A stretch of 64,000 bases of DNA from Sphingobacterium kitahiroshimense (GTDB taxonomy: Bacteria > Bacteroidota > Bacteroidia > Sphingobacteriales > Sphingobacteriaceae), in the NCBI RefSeq assembly GCF_025961315.1, contig NZ_JAOQNK010000001.1:4960001-5024000 (forward strand), read 5' to 3'. The position numbers were made by a program, and so were the translations under genes. Below the pieces are notes generated by a model that saw only the letters and a list, made by a program, of their open reading frames with translations, had not been told where the DNA came from and made no database searches. The number at the start of each line of letters is the position of its first letter. Within the stretch, counting starts at the first letter, position 1. Positions 53,484 to 62,273 of the stretch are shown here, one piece after another.

Positions 53484-54458
53484 TTAATTATTTGCGGCGA
53501 TAATATAATTTTGTAATCGACCTAAACCGGTAATTTCCATTACGATTTGATCGCCGATCTGTAACCATTGTTCTTTATGAGATGGATCATGCAGCTTCGC
53601 AGTCCCATTAAGCTCCAGAAAACAACCAGTACCAACAGTACCTGAGCCGATGACATCTCCTGGAAATACTTCAACACCATAGGATACACGTTCTATGATT
53701 TCAGCAAACGTCCAGTTCATATCGCGCAGGTTTCCTTTGGATACTAATTTTCCATTAACTGAGCAGGTCATTTCAAGATCATAGCAGACGCCAATATGGC
53801 CCATGGGCGGATCAACACGATATTTTTCCAATTCATCTGCTGTAACTAGACAGGGGCCTATCACCGTCGCAAAATCTTTTCCTTTAGCAGGCCCCAAGTT
53901 AAGTTTCATTTCTTCCATCTGTAATGTTCGGGCACTGATATCATTCATGATCATGAAGCCACCAATATAAGAGTCCGCTTCTGATGCAGGTATATTTTTA
54001 CCCTGTTTATCAATAACAATAGCAACTTCCAATTCAAAATCAAGTTTGTCTAAATGTTTGGGCATGCAGGAAACAGCGCCTGGACCGTAGATAGCACGGT
54101 GGTTTGAAAAATAGAAGACAGGAAATTGATCAAATTCAGGAATCATCTCTAAACCACGGTTTCTACGGGAGGTTGCTACATGCTGACGAAATGCATAAGC
54201 ATCGCGTAAAGAACCTGGACGGGGTATGGGAGCTTCTAATATTGTGTTAGCAAGTGTATGGTGTGTTTCTTCATTTTTTGAACTAAAAAGCTTTTGATAG
54301 GCATCCTTCATGGCGGCTTTGATACTTAAAGCTGCATGGAGATATTTATCCATAGAATCTGGAAATTTAGAATCAACATTCCCACAAGGATATATAGATG
54401 TACCAATTAAAAAAGCAAGGTGTTCACTATCTTCCAGAATACAGGTAACAAGTTTCAT
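53484..54458 (-). CDS. Fumarylacetoacetate hydrolase family protein
   Basis: A 324-residue FAH-family enzyme. The metal-binding Glu/Asp set lies in LDFELEVAIVIDKQG (E-x-E) and IGGFMIMNDISARTLQ (Asp), with GPAKGKDFATVIGPC and DVIGSGTVGTGCFLEL supplying substrate-pocket and core segments. In this setting it should hydrolyse fumarylacetoacetate, the last step of tyrosine degradation. It is divergent from the homogentisate dioxygenase gene. Family members also act on other diketo acids, but the neighbours make fumarylacetoacetase the best guess. Confidence 0.9.
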   Translation of the reverse strand: MKLVTCILEDSEHLAFLIGTSIYPCGNVDSKFPDSMDKYLHAALSIKAAMKDAYQKLFSSKNEETHHTLANTILEAPIPRPGSLRDAYAFRQHVATSRRNRGLEMIPEFDQFPVFYFSNHRAIYGPGAVSCMPKHLDKLDFELEVAIVIDKQGKNIPASEADSYIGGFMIMNDISARTLQMEEMKLNLGPAKGKDFATVIGPCLVTADELEKYRVDPPMGHIGVCYDLEMTCSVNGKLVSKGNLRDMNWTFAEIIERVSYGVEVFPGDVIGSGTVGTGCFLELNGTAKLHDPSHKEQWLQIGDQIVMEITGLGRLQNYIIAANN

Positions 54459-54652
54459 AATGTCATGAATATAGTATTGAAATCGGTTTTCTCTTTTATT
54501 TATATGTACGTTTTCAACGTTAAAAAAGAATTTTTGTACACCGTGTTTGATGTAATTTGGTTAAATATAGGAAGTTCGGGGTTAACTTTCTTTGTTTTTT
54601 ATGAATTATTAAAAATTAAAATATTATATTTGATATAAACAAAAATCCAATT
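54459..54652. promoter_or_regulatory. Divergent promoter region of the homogentisate genes
   Basis: About 195 AT-rich bases between the fumarylacetoacetase start (minus) and a small ORF (plus). A perfect TATATTTG (TAnnTTTG) at 54625-54632 faces the small ORF and leaves a leader of about 14 bases. The nearest TTTG upstream is 30 bases away, too far for the usual -33 spacing. Confidence 0.45.
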
Positions 54653-54748
54653 ATGAACACCAGCAGACTCACATATGTAAGAGTCATTTTCGGAATGAGT
54701 GCTTTCTTGAAGGCCTTGATCGCTGCTGTGGTGTTTGCGCAGTATTAA
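54653..54748 (+). CDS. Possible 31-residue small membrane protein
   Basis: A short frame from ATG at 54653 to TAA at 54746-54748. The peptide begins MNTSRLTYVRV and ends AAVVFAQY, with a hydrophobic centre long enough for one membrane helix and a positively charged N-terminus. A perfect -7 promoter motif lies just upstream. The codons (CTC, GTC, GCC, GCG) are GC-richer than the surrounding intergenic DNA, which favours real coding. It lies 95 bases before homogentisate dioxygenase. I do not recognise it; it could be a small membrane protein or a leader peptide. Confidence 0.5.
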   Translation: MNTSRLTYVRVIFGMSAFLKALIAAVVFAQY

Positions 54749-54843
54749 ATTTTTCCTCTTTTCTTATTTATCTGTGCTTGTGTCATTCGTTTGATCCATG
54801 CTTCACTATATATATCATTTCACTTTTTAAAACTTATTTACTT

Positions 54844-56001
54844 ATGCCAATTTATCATCAATTGGGGAAAGTTCCTTCTAAAAGGCATACCGTATTTCGG
54901 AAACCTAATGGTGCTTTGTATTCCGAAGAACTGGTTTCTACACACGGATTCTCAAGCACATATTCGTTGGTTTATCACTGTCATCCGCCAACATTAGTTA
55001 AACAGATTGGAGAACCCTATGATGTGTCTCCTAAAATAGCACGGCGAAAGCATTTGAAACACACGAGTCTAAAAGGATTTGCTATAAAGTCGAAAGACGA
55101 TTATCTGGAAAGTCGGGTACCGGTTCTGGTCAATGATGATTTGCATATATCGTTAGCAGCTCCTAGACAATCTATGACGGATTATTTTTATAAAAATAGT
55201 CAAGCGGATGAAATTATTTTTATTCATCAGGGATCAGGTGTCGTTAAAACAGGTTATGGTCAGATTCCATTTTCATATGGTGACTATATTGTTATTCCTC
55301 GCGGTGTGATTTATCAGATTCATTTTGATCAATCTGAGAATCGATTATTTATTATTGAATCCTTTTCGCCGATCCGTACGCCAAAGCGTTATCGAAATGA
55401 ATTTGGTCAATTGATGGAACATGCGCCATTTTATGAACGCGATATTAGAAAACCGTCACAATTAGAGACTAATGATTCATTAGGTGACTTTGAAGTGAAA
55501 ATTAAAAAACAGGGATTAATATATCCGTATATATATGGTAGTCATCCTTTTGATTTCATTGGCTGGGATGGTTATCACTATCCTTGGGCGTTTTCAATCC
55601 ATGATTTTATGCCTATTACGGGGAAATTGCATCAACCGCCACCGGTACATCAGACCTTTGAAACCGACAGTTTTGTTATTTGCAGTTTCTGTCCACGTCT
55701 ATATGATTATCATCCGGACTCGATTCCAGCTCCTTATAGCCACAGCAATGTGGATTCCGACGAGGTTCTATATTATGTAGATGGCGATTTTATGAGCCGT
55801 AAAAGTGTAGAGCGTGGTCAAATTACGCTACATCCTGGAGGAATTCCTCACGGTCCACATCCTGGAACAGTGGAGAAAAGTATCGGTCAGAAACAGACCG
55901 ATGAATTAGCGGTTATGATCGACCCTTTTAGACCATTAATGCTGACAGAAGAAGCTTTGGAAATTGAAGATCAAGAATATTTTAAATCCTGGTTGAGTTA
56001 A
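54844..56001 (+). CDS. hmgA: Homogentisate 1,2-dioxygenase
   Basis: A 386-residue cupin-type iron dioxygenase that opens the homogentisate ring to maleylacetoacetate. The N-terminus has MPIYHQLGKVPSKRHTVFRK. The first cupin has IIFIHQGSGVVKTGYGQIPF and DYIVIPRGVIYQIHF. The second contains HQPPPVHQTFETDSFVICSF, NVDSDEVLYYVDGDF and LHPGGIPHGPHPGTVEKSIG with the His/Glu metal ligands. Bacteroidota enzymes are shorter than the proteobacterial ones (about 430). The frame is open to 54778, but the ATG at 54844 matches the family start. The HPPD gene follows after 25 bases. Confidence 0.93.
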   Translation: MPIYHQLGKVPSKRHTVFRKPNGALYSEELVSTHGFSSTYSLVYHCHPPTLVKQIGEPYDVSPKIARRKHLKHTSLKGFAIKSKDDYLESRVPVLVNDDLHISLAAPRQSMTDYFYKNSQADEIIFIHQGSGVVKTGYGQIPFSYGDYIVIPRGVIYQIHFDQSENRLFIIESFSPIRTPKRYRNEFGQLMEHAPFYERDIRKPSQLETNDSLGDFEVKIKKQGLIYPYIYGSHPFDFIGWDGYHYPWAFSIHDFMPITGKLHQPPPVHQTFETDSFVICSFCPRLYDYHPDSIPAPYSHSNVDSDEVLYYVDGDFMSRKSVERGQITLHPGGIPHGPHPGTVEKSIGQKQTDELAVMIDPFRPLMLTEEALEIEDQEYFKSWLS

Positions 56002-56026
56002 TAATAAATTATAAAAGAAATCTAAA

Positions 56027-57154
56027 ATGAAACAGACTTTTGCTGAAAAAATAGCTTTGGCGCAAGATTTTTTGCCCATTAACGGTACTGACTATATTGA
56101 ATTTTATGTGGGCAATGCGAAGCAGGCCGCACATTTTTACAAGACGGCTTTTGGATTTCAGTCCGAAGCATATGCAGGTCCAGAAACGGGGGTACGGGAC
56201 CGTGCATCCTATGTTTTAAGACAAGGTAAGATTCGTCTGGTGTTGACTACTGCATTACGATCAGACCACCTCATTTCAGAACATGTTAAAAAGCATGGTG
56301 ATGGTGTTAAGATTCTTGCCCTCTGGGTAGATGATGCTACAAAAGCTTTTGAAGAAACAACTAAGCGAGGTGCTCAAGTGTATCAGGAGCCACAGGTATT
56401 ATCTGATGAATATGGAGAGGCAGTTACCTCGGGTATATATACTTACGGAGAAACGGTTCATCTATTTGTAGAACGTAAAAATTATAACGGTGTATTTTTA
56501 CCAGGTTATCAAGCATGGGAAAGTGATTATCAGCCAGAAGAAGTAGGCTTGCTATATATAGACCATTGTGTTGGAAATGTCGGTTGGAACAAGATGAATG
56601 AAACGGTCGAGTGGTATCAGCAGGTTATGGGCTTCGTTAATGTACTTTCTTTTGATGATAAGCAGATCAATACCGAATATTCTGCATTAATGAGCAAAGT
56701 GATGAGTAATGGGAATGGATATGTGAAATTTCCGATCAATGAGCCTGCAGAGGGACAAAAGAAATCGCAGATTGAAGAGTATCTGGAATTTTATGAAGGT
56801 GAAGGTGTACAGCATGCTGCATTAGCGACGAAAGATATTGTCAAAACAGTAAAAGAGCTGAAAGCGCGAGGTGTTGAATTCTTAGGAGCACCACCAGAAG
56901 CGTATTATGATATGTTACCCGATCGTGTCGGTCAAATTGATGAAGAAATAAAAATTATTCAAGACCTCGGAATACTTGTTGATCGTGATGATGAAGGTTA
57001 TCTCTTACAGATTTTTACTAAGCCAGTAGAAGATCGACCAACTTTGTTTTTTGAAATCATACAACGTAAAGGTGCTCAAAGTTTTGGCGCTGGAAATTTT
57101 AAAGCTTTGTTTGAAGCAATAGAACGTGAACAGGCAAAGCGAGGAAATTTATAA
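56027..57154 (+). CDS. hppD: 4-hydroxyphenylpyruvate dioxygenase
   Basis: A 375-residue non-heme iron enzyme turning 4-hydroxyphenylpyruvate into homogentisate. It has two vicinal-oxygen-chelate domains (about 20-150 and 175-350). The iron ligands are His180 in YIDHCVGN, His263 in GVQHAALAT and Glu343 in FFEIIQR. The C-terminus AGNFKALFEAIEREQ is characteristic. It lies between homogentisate dioxygenase and the amino acid dehydrogenase (18 bases to the latter), all on the plus strand. Confidence 0.95.
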   Translation: MKQTFAEKIALAQDFLPINGTDYIEFYVGNAKQAAHFYKTAFGFQSEAYAGPETGVRDRASYVLRQGKIRLVLTTALRSDHLISEHVKKHGDGVKILALWVDDATKAFEETTKRGAQVYQEPQVLSDEYGEAVTSGIYTYGETVHLFVERKNYNGVFLPGYQAWESDYQPEEVGLLYIDHCVGNVGWNKMNETVEWYQQVMGFVNVLSFDDKQINTEYSALMSKVMSNGNGYVKFPINEPAEGQKKSQIEEYLEFYEGEGVQHAALATKDIVKTVKELKARGVEFLGAPPEAYYDMLPDRVGQIDEEIKIIQDLGILVDRDDEGYLLQIFTKPVEDRPTLFFEIIQRKGAQSFGAGNFKALFEAIEREQAKRGNL

Positions 57155-57172
57155 TCATAGATTAGCGAGAAT

Positions 57173-58408
57173 ATGGAAAACATGAAAGATCTGCTGCAGG
57201 CGTTTGAGCGTAAAAGACCTGAGATCGTATTTGAATGGAATGATACGGAAACAGAGGCTGAAGGCTGGGTGGTTATCAATTCTTTGCGTGGAGGTGCCGC
57301 AGGAGGAGGGACACGCATGAGAAAGGGGTTAGATAAAAATGAAGTTGAATCATTGGCTAAAACCATGGAGGTTAAATTTACAGTTTCTGGACCTCCAATC
57401 GGTGGGGCTAAATCTGGAATTAACTTTGATCCTTCAGATCCACGAAAAAAAGGAGTACTGGATAGATGGTTTAAGGTGGTCACTCCGTTACTTAAAAATT
57501 ACTATGGTACAGGCGGTGATCTGAATGTCGATGAAATTCATGATGTTATTCCTTTGACAGAACAGTATGGCCTTTGGCACCCGCAAGAGGGGGTATTGAA
57601 TGGACATTTTAATGTGCGTGAAAATGAACGAATTCATCAGATAGGGCAGTTGCGGTACGGTGTTTCTAAAGTTTTGGAAGACCCGCAGTACAGTCCGGAT
57701 ATGAAGCGCAAATACAAAATTGCTGACATGATTACTGGTTATGGTGTGGCAGAAGCTGTTAAACACTTTTACAGATGTTACGATACCGATTGTATTGGTA
57801 AAAGTGCAATTATACAGGGATGGGGGAATGTAGCCGCGGCGGCTGCATTTTATTTAAGCAAATTAGGGGTTAAGATTGTAGGCATTATTGACCGGGCAGG
57901 AGGTTTAATAAATCCGTTGGGCTTTACAGAAGACGAGATCACTGCACTATTTTTAAATCGTAAAGGAAATGAACTAGCAAGCCCAGATTTGTTATCTTTT
58001 GAAGAAGTCAATAGCCAGATCTGGCGTATGGGTGCATCTATTTTTATTCCGGCAGCTGCTTCTCGTTTGGTTTCAAAAGAACAGGTAAGCGAATTAGTCA
58101 CACACGGATTGGAGTTGATTGCTTCTGGAGCGAATGTTCCCTTTTCAGATCGGGAAATATTTTATGGACCGGTCATGGAATATGCCGATTCTCAAGTCTC
58201 TGTCATTCCAGATTTTATAGCAAATTGTGGTATGGCTCGTGTGTTCGCCTATCTGATGCAACCCAATGTAGAAATTTCTGATGATGCGTTATTTTCGGAT
58301 GTATCTCGTGTTATCGGGCAAGCTATAGATCGGATTAGAGCAATATCAGAATCCAAAATACATCTGTCTTCAAAAGCATATGAAATTGCACTAAAACAAT
58401 TGGTGTAA
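57173..58408 (+). CDS. Glu/Leu/Phe/Val family amino acid dehydrogenase
   Basis: A 411-residue NAD(P)-dependent dehydrogenase. The substrate domain has GGGTRMRKGLDKNEVESLAK, the substrate Lys68 in MEVKFT and the catalytic Lys80 in PIGGAKSGI. The Rossmann domain has GWGNVAAAAAFYL, with FIPAAAS, SGANVP and PDFIANCGMA later. These fit the family, but the specificity (glutamate, leucine or phenylalanine) cannot be decided. As the last gene after HPPD it may deaminate phenylalanine or tyrosine, or regenerate 2-oxoglutarate for a transaminase. Confidence 0.88.
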   Translation: MENMKDLLQAFERKRPEIVFEWNDTETEAEGWVVINSLRGGAAGGGTRMRKGLDKNEVESLAKTMEVKFTVSGPPIGGAKSGINFDPSDPRKKGVLDRWFKVVTPLLKNYYGTGGDLNVDEIHDVIPLTEQYGLWHPQEGVLNGHFNVRENERIHQIGQLRYGVSKVLEDPQYSPDMKRKYKIADMITGYGVAEAVKHFYRCYDTDCIGKSAIIQGWGNVAAAAAFYLSKLGVKIVGIIDRAGGLINPLGFTEDEITALFLNRKGNELASPDLLSFEEVNSQIWRMGASIFIPAAASRLVSKEQVSELVTHGLELIASGANVPFSDREIFYGPVMEYADSQVSVIPDFIANCGMARVFAYLMQPNVEISDDALFSDVSRVIGQAIDRIRAISESKIHLSSKAYEIALKQLV

Positions 58409-58430
58409 TCGAGATGTCAACATATAATGG

Positions 58431-58465
58431 AAAAAGCATTTGCCGTTCAGCAAATGCTTTTTTCT
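58431..58465 (+). terminator. Strong intrinsic terminator after the dehydrogenase gene
   Basis: A perfect 13-bp stem (AAAAAGCATTTGC at 58431-58443 with GCAAATGCTTTTT at 58450-58462), a 6-base loop and six Ts on the plus strand. The A run on the left arm makes it usable on the minus strand too. Confidence 0.9.
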
Positions 58466-58486
58466 GTAATTGATTTTTGATATCGT

Positions 58487-59164
58487 TTATTGCCTACCGT
58501 CTTTTTGTATATTTTCATTCGAATGATTTATATTAAATTCATTCTCTTTAAGTTCTTCTTCTTTCAGTTCATCCAAAATTTTTTTCAATTGTTTAACATA
58601 GGGACCATAAATATATTTTGTCCAAGCCAGAATGGATAAAATAAATGTAAAACTGACAACCAATGTAAGAATGATAAACGATATGATATCGCTGTGAGAT
58701 TCTGCAGGAAAACTTTCACCTCTTTCTAATTTAATTGTATTTACATATAATGCAATAGCCACAAGTGCTACGGGAAGTAAAAGAAAACCAAAGGCATGGT
58801 ATCGCTCAATATTAATTTTAAGCTCATAGTATATTTCCAATAGACTATCCTTTGTATCGGCTGTATAATCGTTGATCTTATTGTAAAATAAACGGAAAAG
58901 GCTGAGATAATAAACTGAGATTATAACCAGCAAAGCATAAGATGTGTAATAAATAATATACAACGATGGATGGATATGCATGACTTGTGGAAAGAATAGT
59001 AAAAATAGGATAGCTATAATCTGCATATACCATTCATTTTTCATTTTCCGTTTTAGTTTATCTAAAGGATGCTTAGCCTGCCCGAGCTGTTTTATTTTTG
59101 ATGGAATACGCACATCATTTGTGCTTTCGGAATTCCATGCCGTTTTTAATTCATCAAGATTCAT
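58487..59164 (-). CDS. Membrane protein partner of an ECF sigma factor
   Basis: A 225-residue protein with a short cytoplasmic N-terminus (NLDELKTAWNSESTNDVR), four hydrophobic helices (about 46-62, 67-88, 120-142 and 162-186) and a charged coiled C-terminus. Its start overlaps the sigma factor gene by 11 bases, which suggests coupling. It shows no zinc-finger or FecR-type anti-sigma motif. Proteins opening with this LDELK-W pattern commonly follow ECF genes in Bacteroidota. A role in restraining or assisting the sigma factor is inference. Confidence 0.75.
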   Translation of the reverse strand: MNLDELKTAWNSESTNDVRIPSKIKQLGQAKHPLDKLKRKMKNEWYMQIIAILFLLFFPQVMHIHPSLYIIYYTSYALLVIISVYYLSLFRLFYNKINDYTADTKDSLLEIYYELKINIERYHAFGFLLLPVALVAIALYVNTIKLERGESFPAESHSDIISFIILTLVVSFTFILSILAWTKYIYGPYVKQLKKILDELKEEELKENEFNINHSNENIQKDGRQ

Positions 59165-59666
59165 AATTTGTTTTTTTTATGATTTGTTGTAATTTTTCTT
59201 TCGTTCTATTCAATTTTACACGTACATTTCCTTCACTTAAACCGAGCTGTATACCTGTCTCTCGATGCGATAGTCCTTCCATAAAGTAAAAGATCAAAGC
59301 TTTTTCCACCGCATTTAGTTCCTGTACCGCCTGGTAAAAAATCTCTAGCTGTCTATCTTTTTCAGGATTGTAATCTTCATTTTCAGGCTCTTTTATATTG
59401 TCGTAAGTATACACATCACTTCTTCGTTTTTCTTTTTTAAAATAGGAAATGGCTGTGTTAATAGCCACCCGGTACATCCAGGACGAAAAGGCACTCTCTC
59501 CTTTAAAGTTCTGATAGGATCTCCACAATTGTATGATGATTTCCTGTTGCAAATCTTCCCGATCTTCCGAACTGTCCATGTACAATCGAGCGACCTTATG
59601 CAAGATGCCTTTGTGAACCTCTACTAGGTTTAAAAATGTTTTTTCGATTAAAGAGTCTGCTTGCAT
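59154..59666 (-). CDS. ECF-type RNA polymerase sigma factor
   Basis: A 170-residue sigma-70 family factor. Region 2 is DREDLQQEIIIQLWRSYQNF with SSWMYRVAINTAISYFKK. Region 4 is LNAVEKALIFYFMEGLSHRE, TGIQLGLSEGNVRVKLNRTK. The frame extends to a TTG at 59681, but the ATG at 59666 is preferred. It is coupled to the membrane protein gene downstream. The regulon is unknown; no susC/susD pair lies beside it. Confidence 0.92.
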   Translation of the reverse strand: MQADSLIEKTFLNLVEVHKGILHKVARLYMDSSEDREDLQQEIIIQLWRSYQNFKGESAFSSWMYRVAINTAISYFKKEKRRSDVYTYDNIKEPENEDYNPEKDRQLEIFYQAVQELNAVEKALIFYFMEGLSHRETGIQLGLSEGNVRVKLNRTKEKLQQIIKKTNYES

Positions 59667-60390
59667 ATTATGCTTTTGCAAATGTTTTAATTAGTAATGC
59701 CTTATTTCTTTTCATAAACCTACTGCTTAAGGATATGTTCCTTTCTGTTTGTTAGTAAGTACAGGGTCTTGTTGTTTCGTTACACTTTTTTTTGCTAAAT
59801 TAAATCAAGGCTTCTGGGCTGTTCTAAAAATAGGATTTTATCCGGATGAATTTACAAGTGCACATAGCCTAACTGAATTACGATTGCCATAAATTTCCTA
59901 CGTCATGTCTTTGTCCTGTTTTACGAATGGATTAATGCTATTGGTAATCCATTAGGTATTTGATTGTTCCGGAAGTTAGCTCATAACTTTTTATATTGCC
60001 CTATACATACTGTGTACTTCTAAGTTCACTTCGGTTTTGGAAATCATTTATGCACGGCTTATTTATATACTATAACAATAAAACTATGATATTGATTTTT
60101 AATATTTCGTTTAGTAATTTGTTAATTATCCTAAATTAAAATTATGTTAAGCTTTTAATTTATTAGATTAAAAGGTGTTTAATTAAGGGTTAGAGGAGTA
60201 TTTGAGAATATTCTGAACCTGAGCATAAAGGTTTAAAAATGAAAATGCCTCAGGTTGGGAGCCTTAGGCATTTTCTAACCAATTATTAATCTAAATTATG
60301 AATAAAAGTTATTTCAAATTTTACGCCAAAAGATAAACTAATTATTATTAATTGTGTTACATTAACAATGTTACATGATTTGCAGTAATT
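59667..60390. other. Long intergenic region with a hairpin and a 12-codon reading frame
   Basis: More than 700 AT-rich bases lack a full gene. A hairpin pairs GAAAATGCCT (60241-60250) with AGGCATTTTC (60266-60275). Twenty-two bases later, at 60298, an ATG opens MNKSYFKFYAKR and stops at 60334-60336. That layout (leader hairpin, then a basic-aromatic N-terminus) is like the start of a SusC-type receptor gene, so this may be a relic. Nothing else was recognised. Confidence 0.45.
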
Positions 60391-61917
60391 TTAGTTACTT
60401 TCTTTAATCACTTTCTCTAATTGATAAGAGTTTTCGCCTAGTTTTGTAACTTTAATGGATATTCCTGCTTCAAGTTCCAACTCTTGTGCGGCAGCAGTTC
60501 CCAGACTGAGCACATGTGAACGATCTCTTCTATAAGAAAAGGAACACTCATATTCATTATCAATAAGAATTCGGATTTTTTTTGTCTTATTTGGGAACAA
60601 TTGTTTTAGATCCTTCGTGATCCTAATCTGATTTTTAGTAACATCTTCTGCAGTGATCTGATTTCCTTTAGAGGGAAGGATTGCCGTTTCTAAATTTATT
60701 GTTGTATTTTTTACTGTTGAAGGTGTTCCATCAGTTGTTTGAGTAGCTTCTGAAGCATTATTGTCTGCATTACCTTGATTAGTTACAGTAATTTCAGCTT
60801 TTTCAGTGTGAGCTTGCCCTTTCCCTTGTTTCTGATTATTGGTCGCACTTTTGGATTTCGCAGAACTTGATTTTGTATTTTCTTGTTTTTGATTTCCGGA
60901 GATATTTTCTGCTTGATCAGGGGGATTCTGCGTATTCACAGTCTTTCCTTGATGACTAGATACACTTTCTGTTTTGGTGGAATTCGGTGTATTTGCCACT
61001 TTATTTTGCCCCGGATTATTTTGCTTTCCTTGATTATGTCCTTTATGTCCTGTTTGCGCGGAACTGGAGTGAGACTGTGTCGTTTTTGATTGATTAGGAG
61101 TAGGATGCTCCGCTTTCGGGACGGCAGGAGTAGCCGGTGTGACTTTATTAATGATATTTCTAATGTAGTAATTCTTTATTCTTGATTTTTCAGTATTCCG
61201 TTCTTCAATCTCAAAATCTTCTTTATAAGCCTTGAAAAGATGCGATATTTTTTCATATCCATAATTACGGGCATCAAAATCAGGTTTTCTTTTATTAAAT
61301 AAACTACCAATTTCCCCTAAAAATGCCCATCCGCTTTCATCAGCCGTATCATCTACAGTGTCTTTTAATAGTTCGAGCGTCTCTTCATCCAATGCTGATA
61401 TTTTATTCCGTTCAATTGGTGATGGCGTCGGACTGGTATTATTGTTTTTCTTTTTTACCGCCTTTTTTGAAACTTCTTTCTCAAGAATTTCCACATAGAT
61501 AAACTTATCACATGAAGATATGAACGGTTTTGGTGTTTTTCTTTCTCCTATGCCAATGACAAGTTTTCCTGATTCACGTAGCCTAGTTGCTAAACGTGTG
61601 AAATCACTGTCACTTGAAACAATGCAAAATCCATCTACCCGATCCGAGTGTAGGATATCCATGGCATCTATGATCAAAGCCGAATCGGTCGAGTTTTTGC
61701 CCTGTGTATAACTGTATTGCTGAATAGGTGTTATAGCATGAGTCAAAAGACTGTCTTTCCAGTTTTCAACATAAGGACTAGTCCAGTCTCCATAAATACG
61801 CTTGATAGTAGGGATCCCATATCGCTTTACTTCATTCAATATCTCTTCTATCTTTTTATAGGAGATATTATCAGCATCAATTAAGATCGCTATTTTTTTT
61901 TCTGTTTCTTCTGGCAT
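60391..61917 (-). CDS. NYN-domain and OST-HTH/LOTUS protein (LabA-like)
   Basis: A 508-residue cytoplasmic protein. Residues 8-145 form a NYN/PIN-like RNase domain with acidic residues Asp14/Asp16 (ILIDADN), Asp78 and Asp84 (DSALIIDAMD) and Asp103/Asp105 (SSDSDF), the expected catalytic set. An OST-HTH (LOTUS) RNA-binding domain follows (about 175-250). A long low-complexity linker rich in Gln, Asn, Ser and Thr (about 260-420) leads to a small C-terminal beta domain (about 425-508). NYN-LOTUS proteins are thought to act on RNA. The linker and C-terminal domain are unusual for the family. Confidence 0.88.
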   Translation of the reverse strand: MPEETEKKIAILIDADNISYKKIEEILNEVKRYGIPTIKRIYGDWTSPYVENWKDSLLTHAITPIQQYSYTQGKNSTDSALIIDAMDILHSDRVDGFCIVSSDSDFTRLATRLRESGKLVIGIGERKTPKPFISSCDKFIYVEILEKEVSKKAVKKKNNNTSPTPSPIERNKISALDEETLELLKDTVDDTADESGWAFLGEIGSLFNKRKPDFDARNYGYEKISHLFKAYKEDFEIEERNTEKSRIKNYYIRNIINKVTPATPAVPKAEHPTPNQSKTTQSHSSSAQTGHKGHNQGKQNNPGQNKVANTPNSTKTESVSSHQGKTVNTQNPPDQAENISGNQKQENTKSSSAKSKSATNNQKQGKGQAHTEKAEITVTNQGNADNNASEATQTTDGTPSTVKNTTINLETAILPSKGNQITAEDVTKNQIRITKDLKQLFPNKTKKIRILIDNEYECSFSYRRDRSHVLSLGTAAAQELELEAGISIKVTKLGENSYQLEKVIKESN

Positions 61918-62249
61918 CCCTTATTTCTTTAATATGCACGATCTATTATTTTGCAATAAAATTCTAATCATTTATTTCTCTAATGTAATCTGAACGAAGT
62001 ATAGTTGATAAAAAAAGCAGCGTAATACACTTCGTGGAAAAGTATTTAACGTTATTTTAATAGCTCTTCTCTTGTAAATATAATGGTTTCATTTAATATT
62101 TTTCTTAATCCATGTTCCCCTTTTTTCAATTATTGAAGCTATTTCATTGTTAGAGATTAAAACTGTTTATTTATGAAGGTATTATTGACCAGACTTGATC
62201 CTGTATAAAGCACTGAAGGCCCGGCATCGTCTTTCTGTCAAAAACTTAT
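61918..62249. other. Intergenic region, no gene seen
   Basis: About 330 AT-rich bases between the divergent NYN gene (minus) and lipoate ligase (plus). No ORF, repeat or RNA gene was recognised. It must hold the promoter of the NYN gene. Confidence 0.4.
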
Positions 62250-62257
62250 TATTTTTG
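62250..62257 (+). promoter_or_regulatory. Candidate -7 element for lipoate-protein ligase
   Basis: TATTTTTG matches TAnnTTTG exactly and lies 16 bases before the ATG. No clear -33 TTTG is at the right spacing, so the call is tentative. Confidence 0.3.
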
Positions 62258-62273
62258 TTAAAATTTCAATCTT

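Noticed and set aside
57076..57483. 135-codon minus-strand frame
   Set aside because: Spans the end of HPPD and the start of the dehydrogenase in antisense; both plus-strand genes are certain.
60239..60289. 16-codon frame starting MKMPQVG over the hairpin
   Set aside because: It runs through the stem-loop itself; a chance frame is more likely than a peptide.
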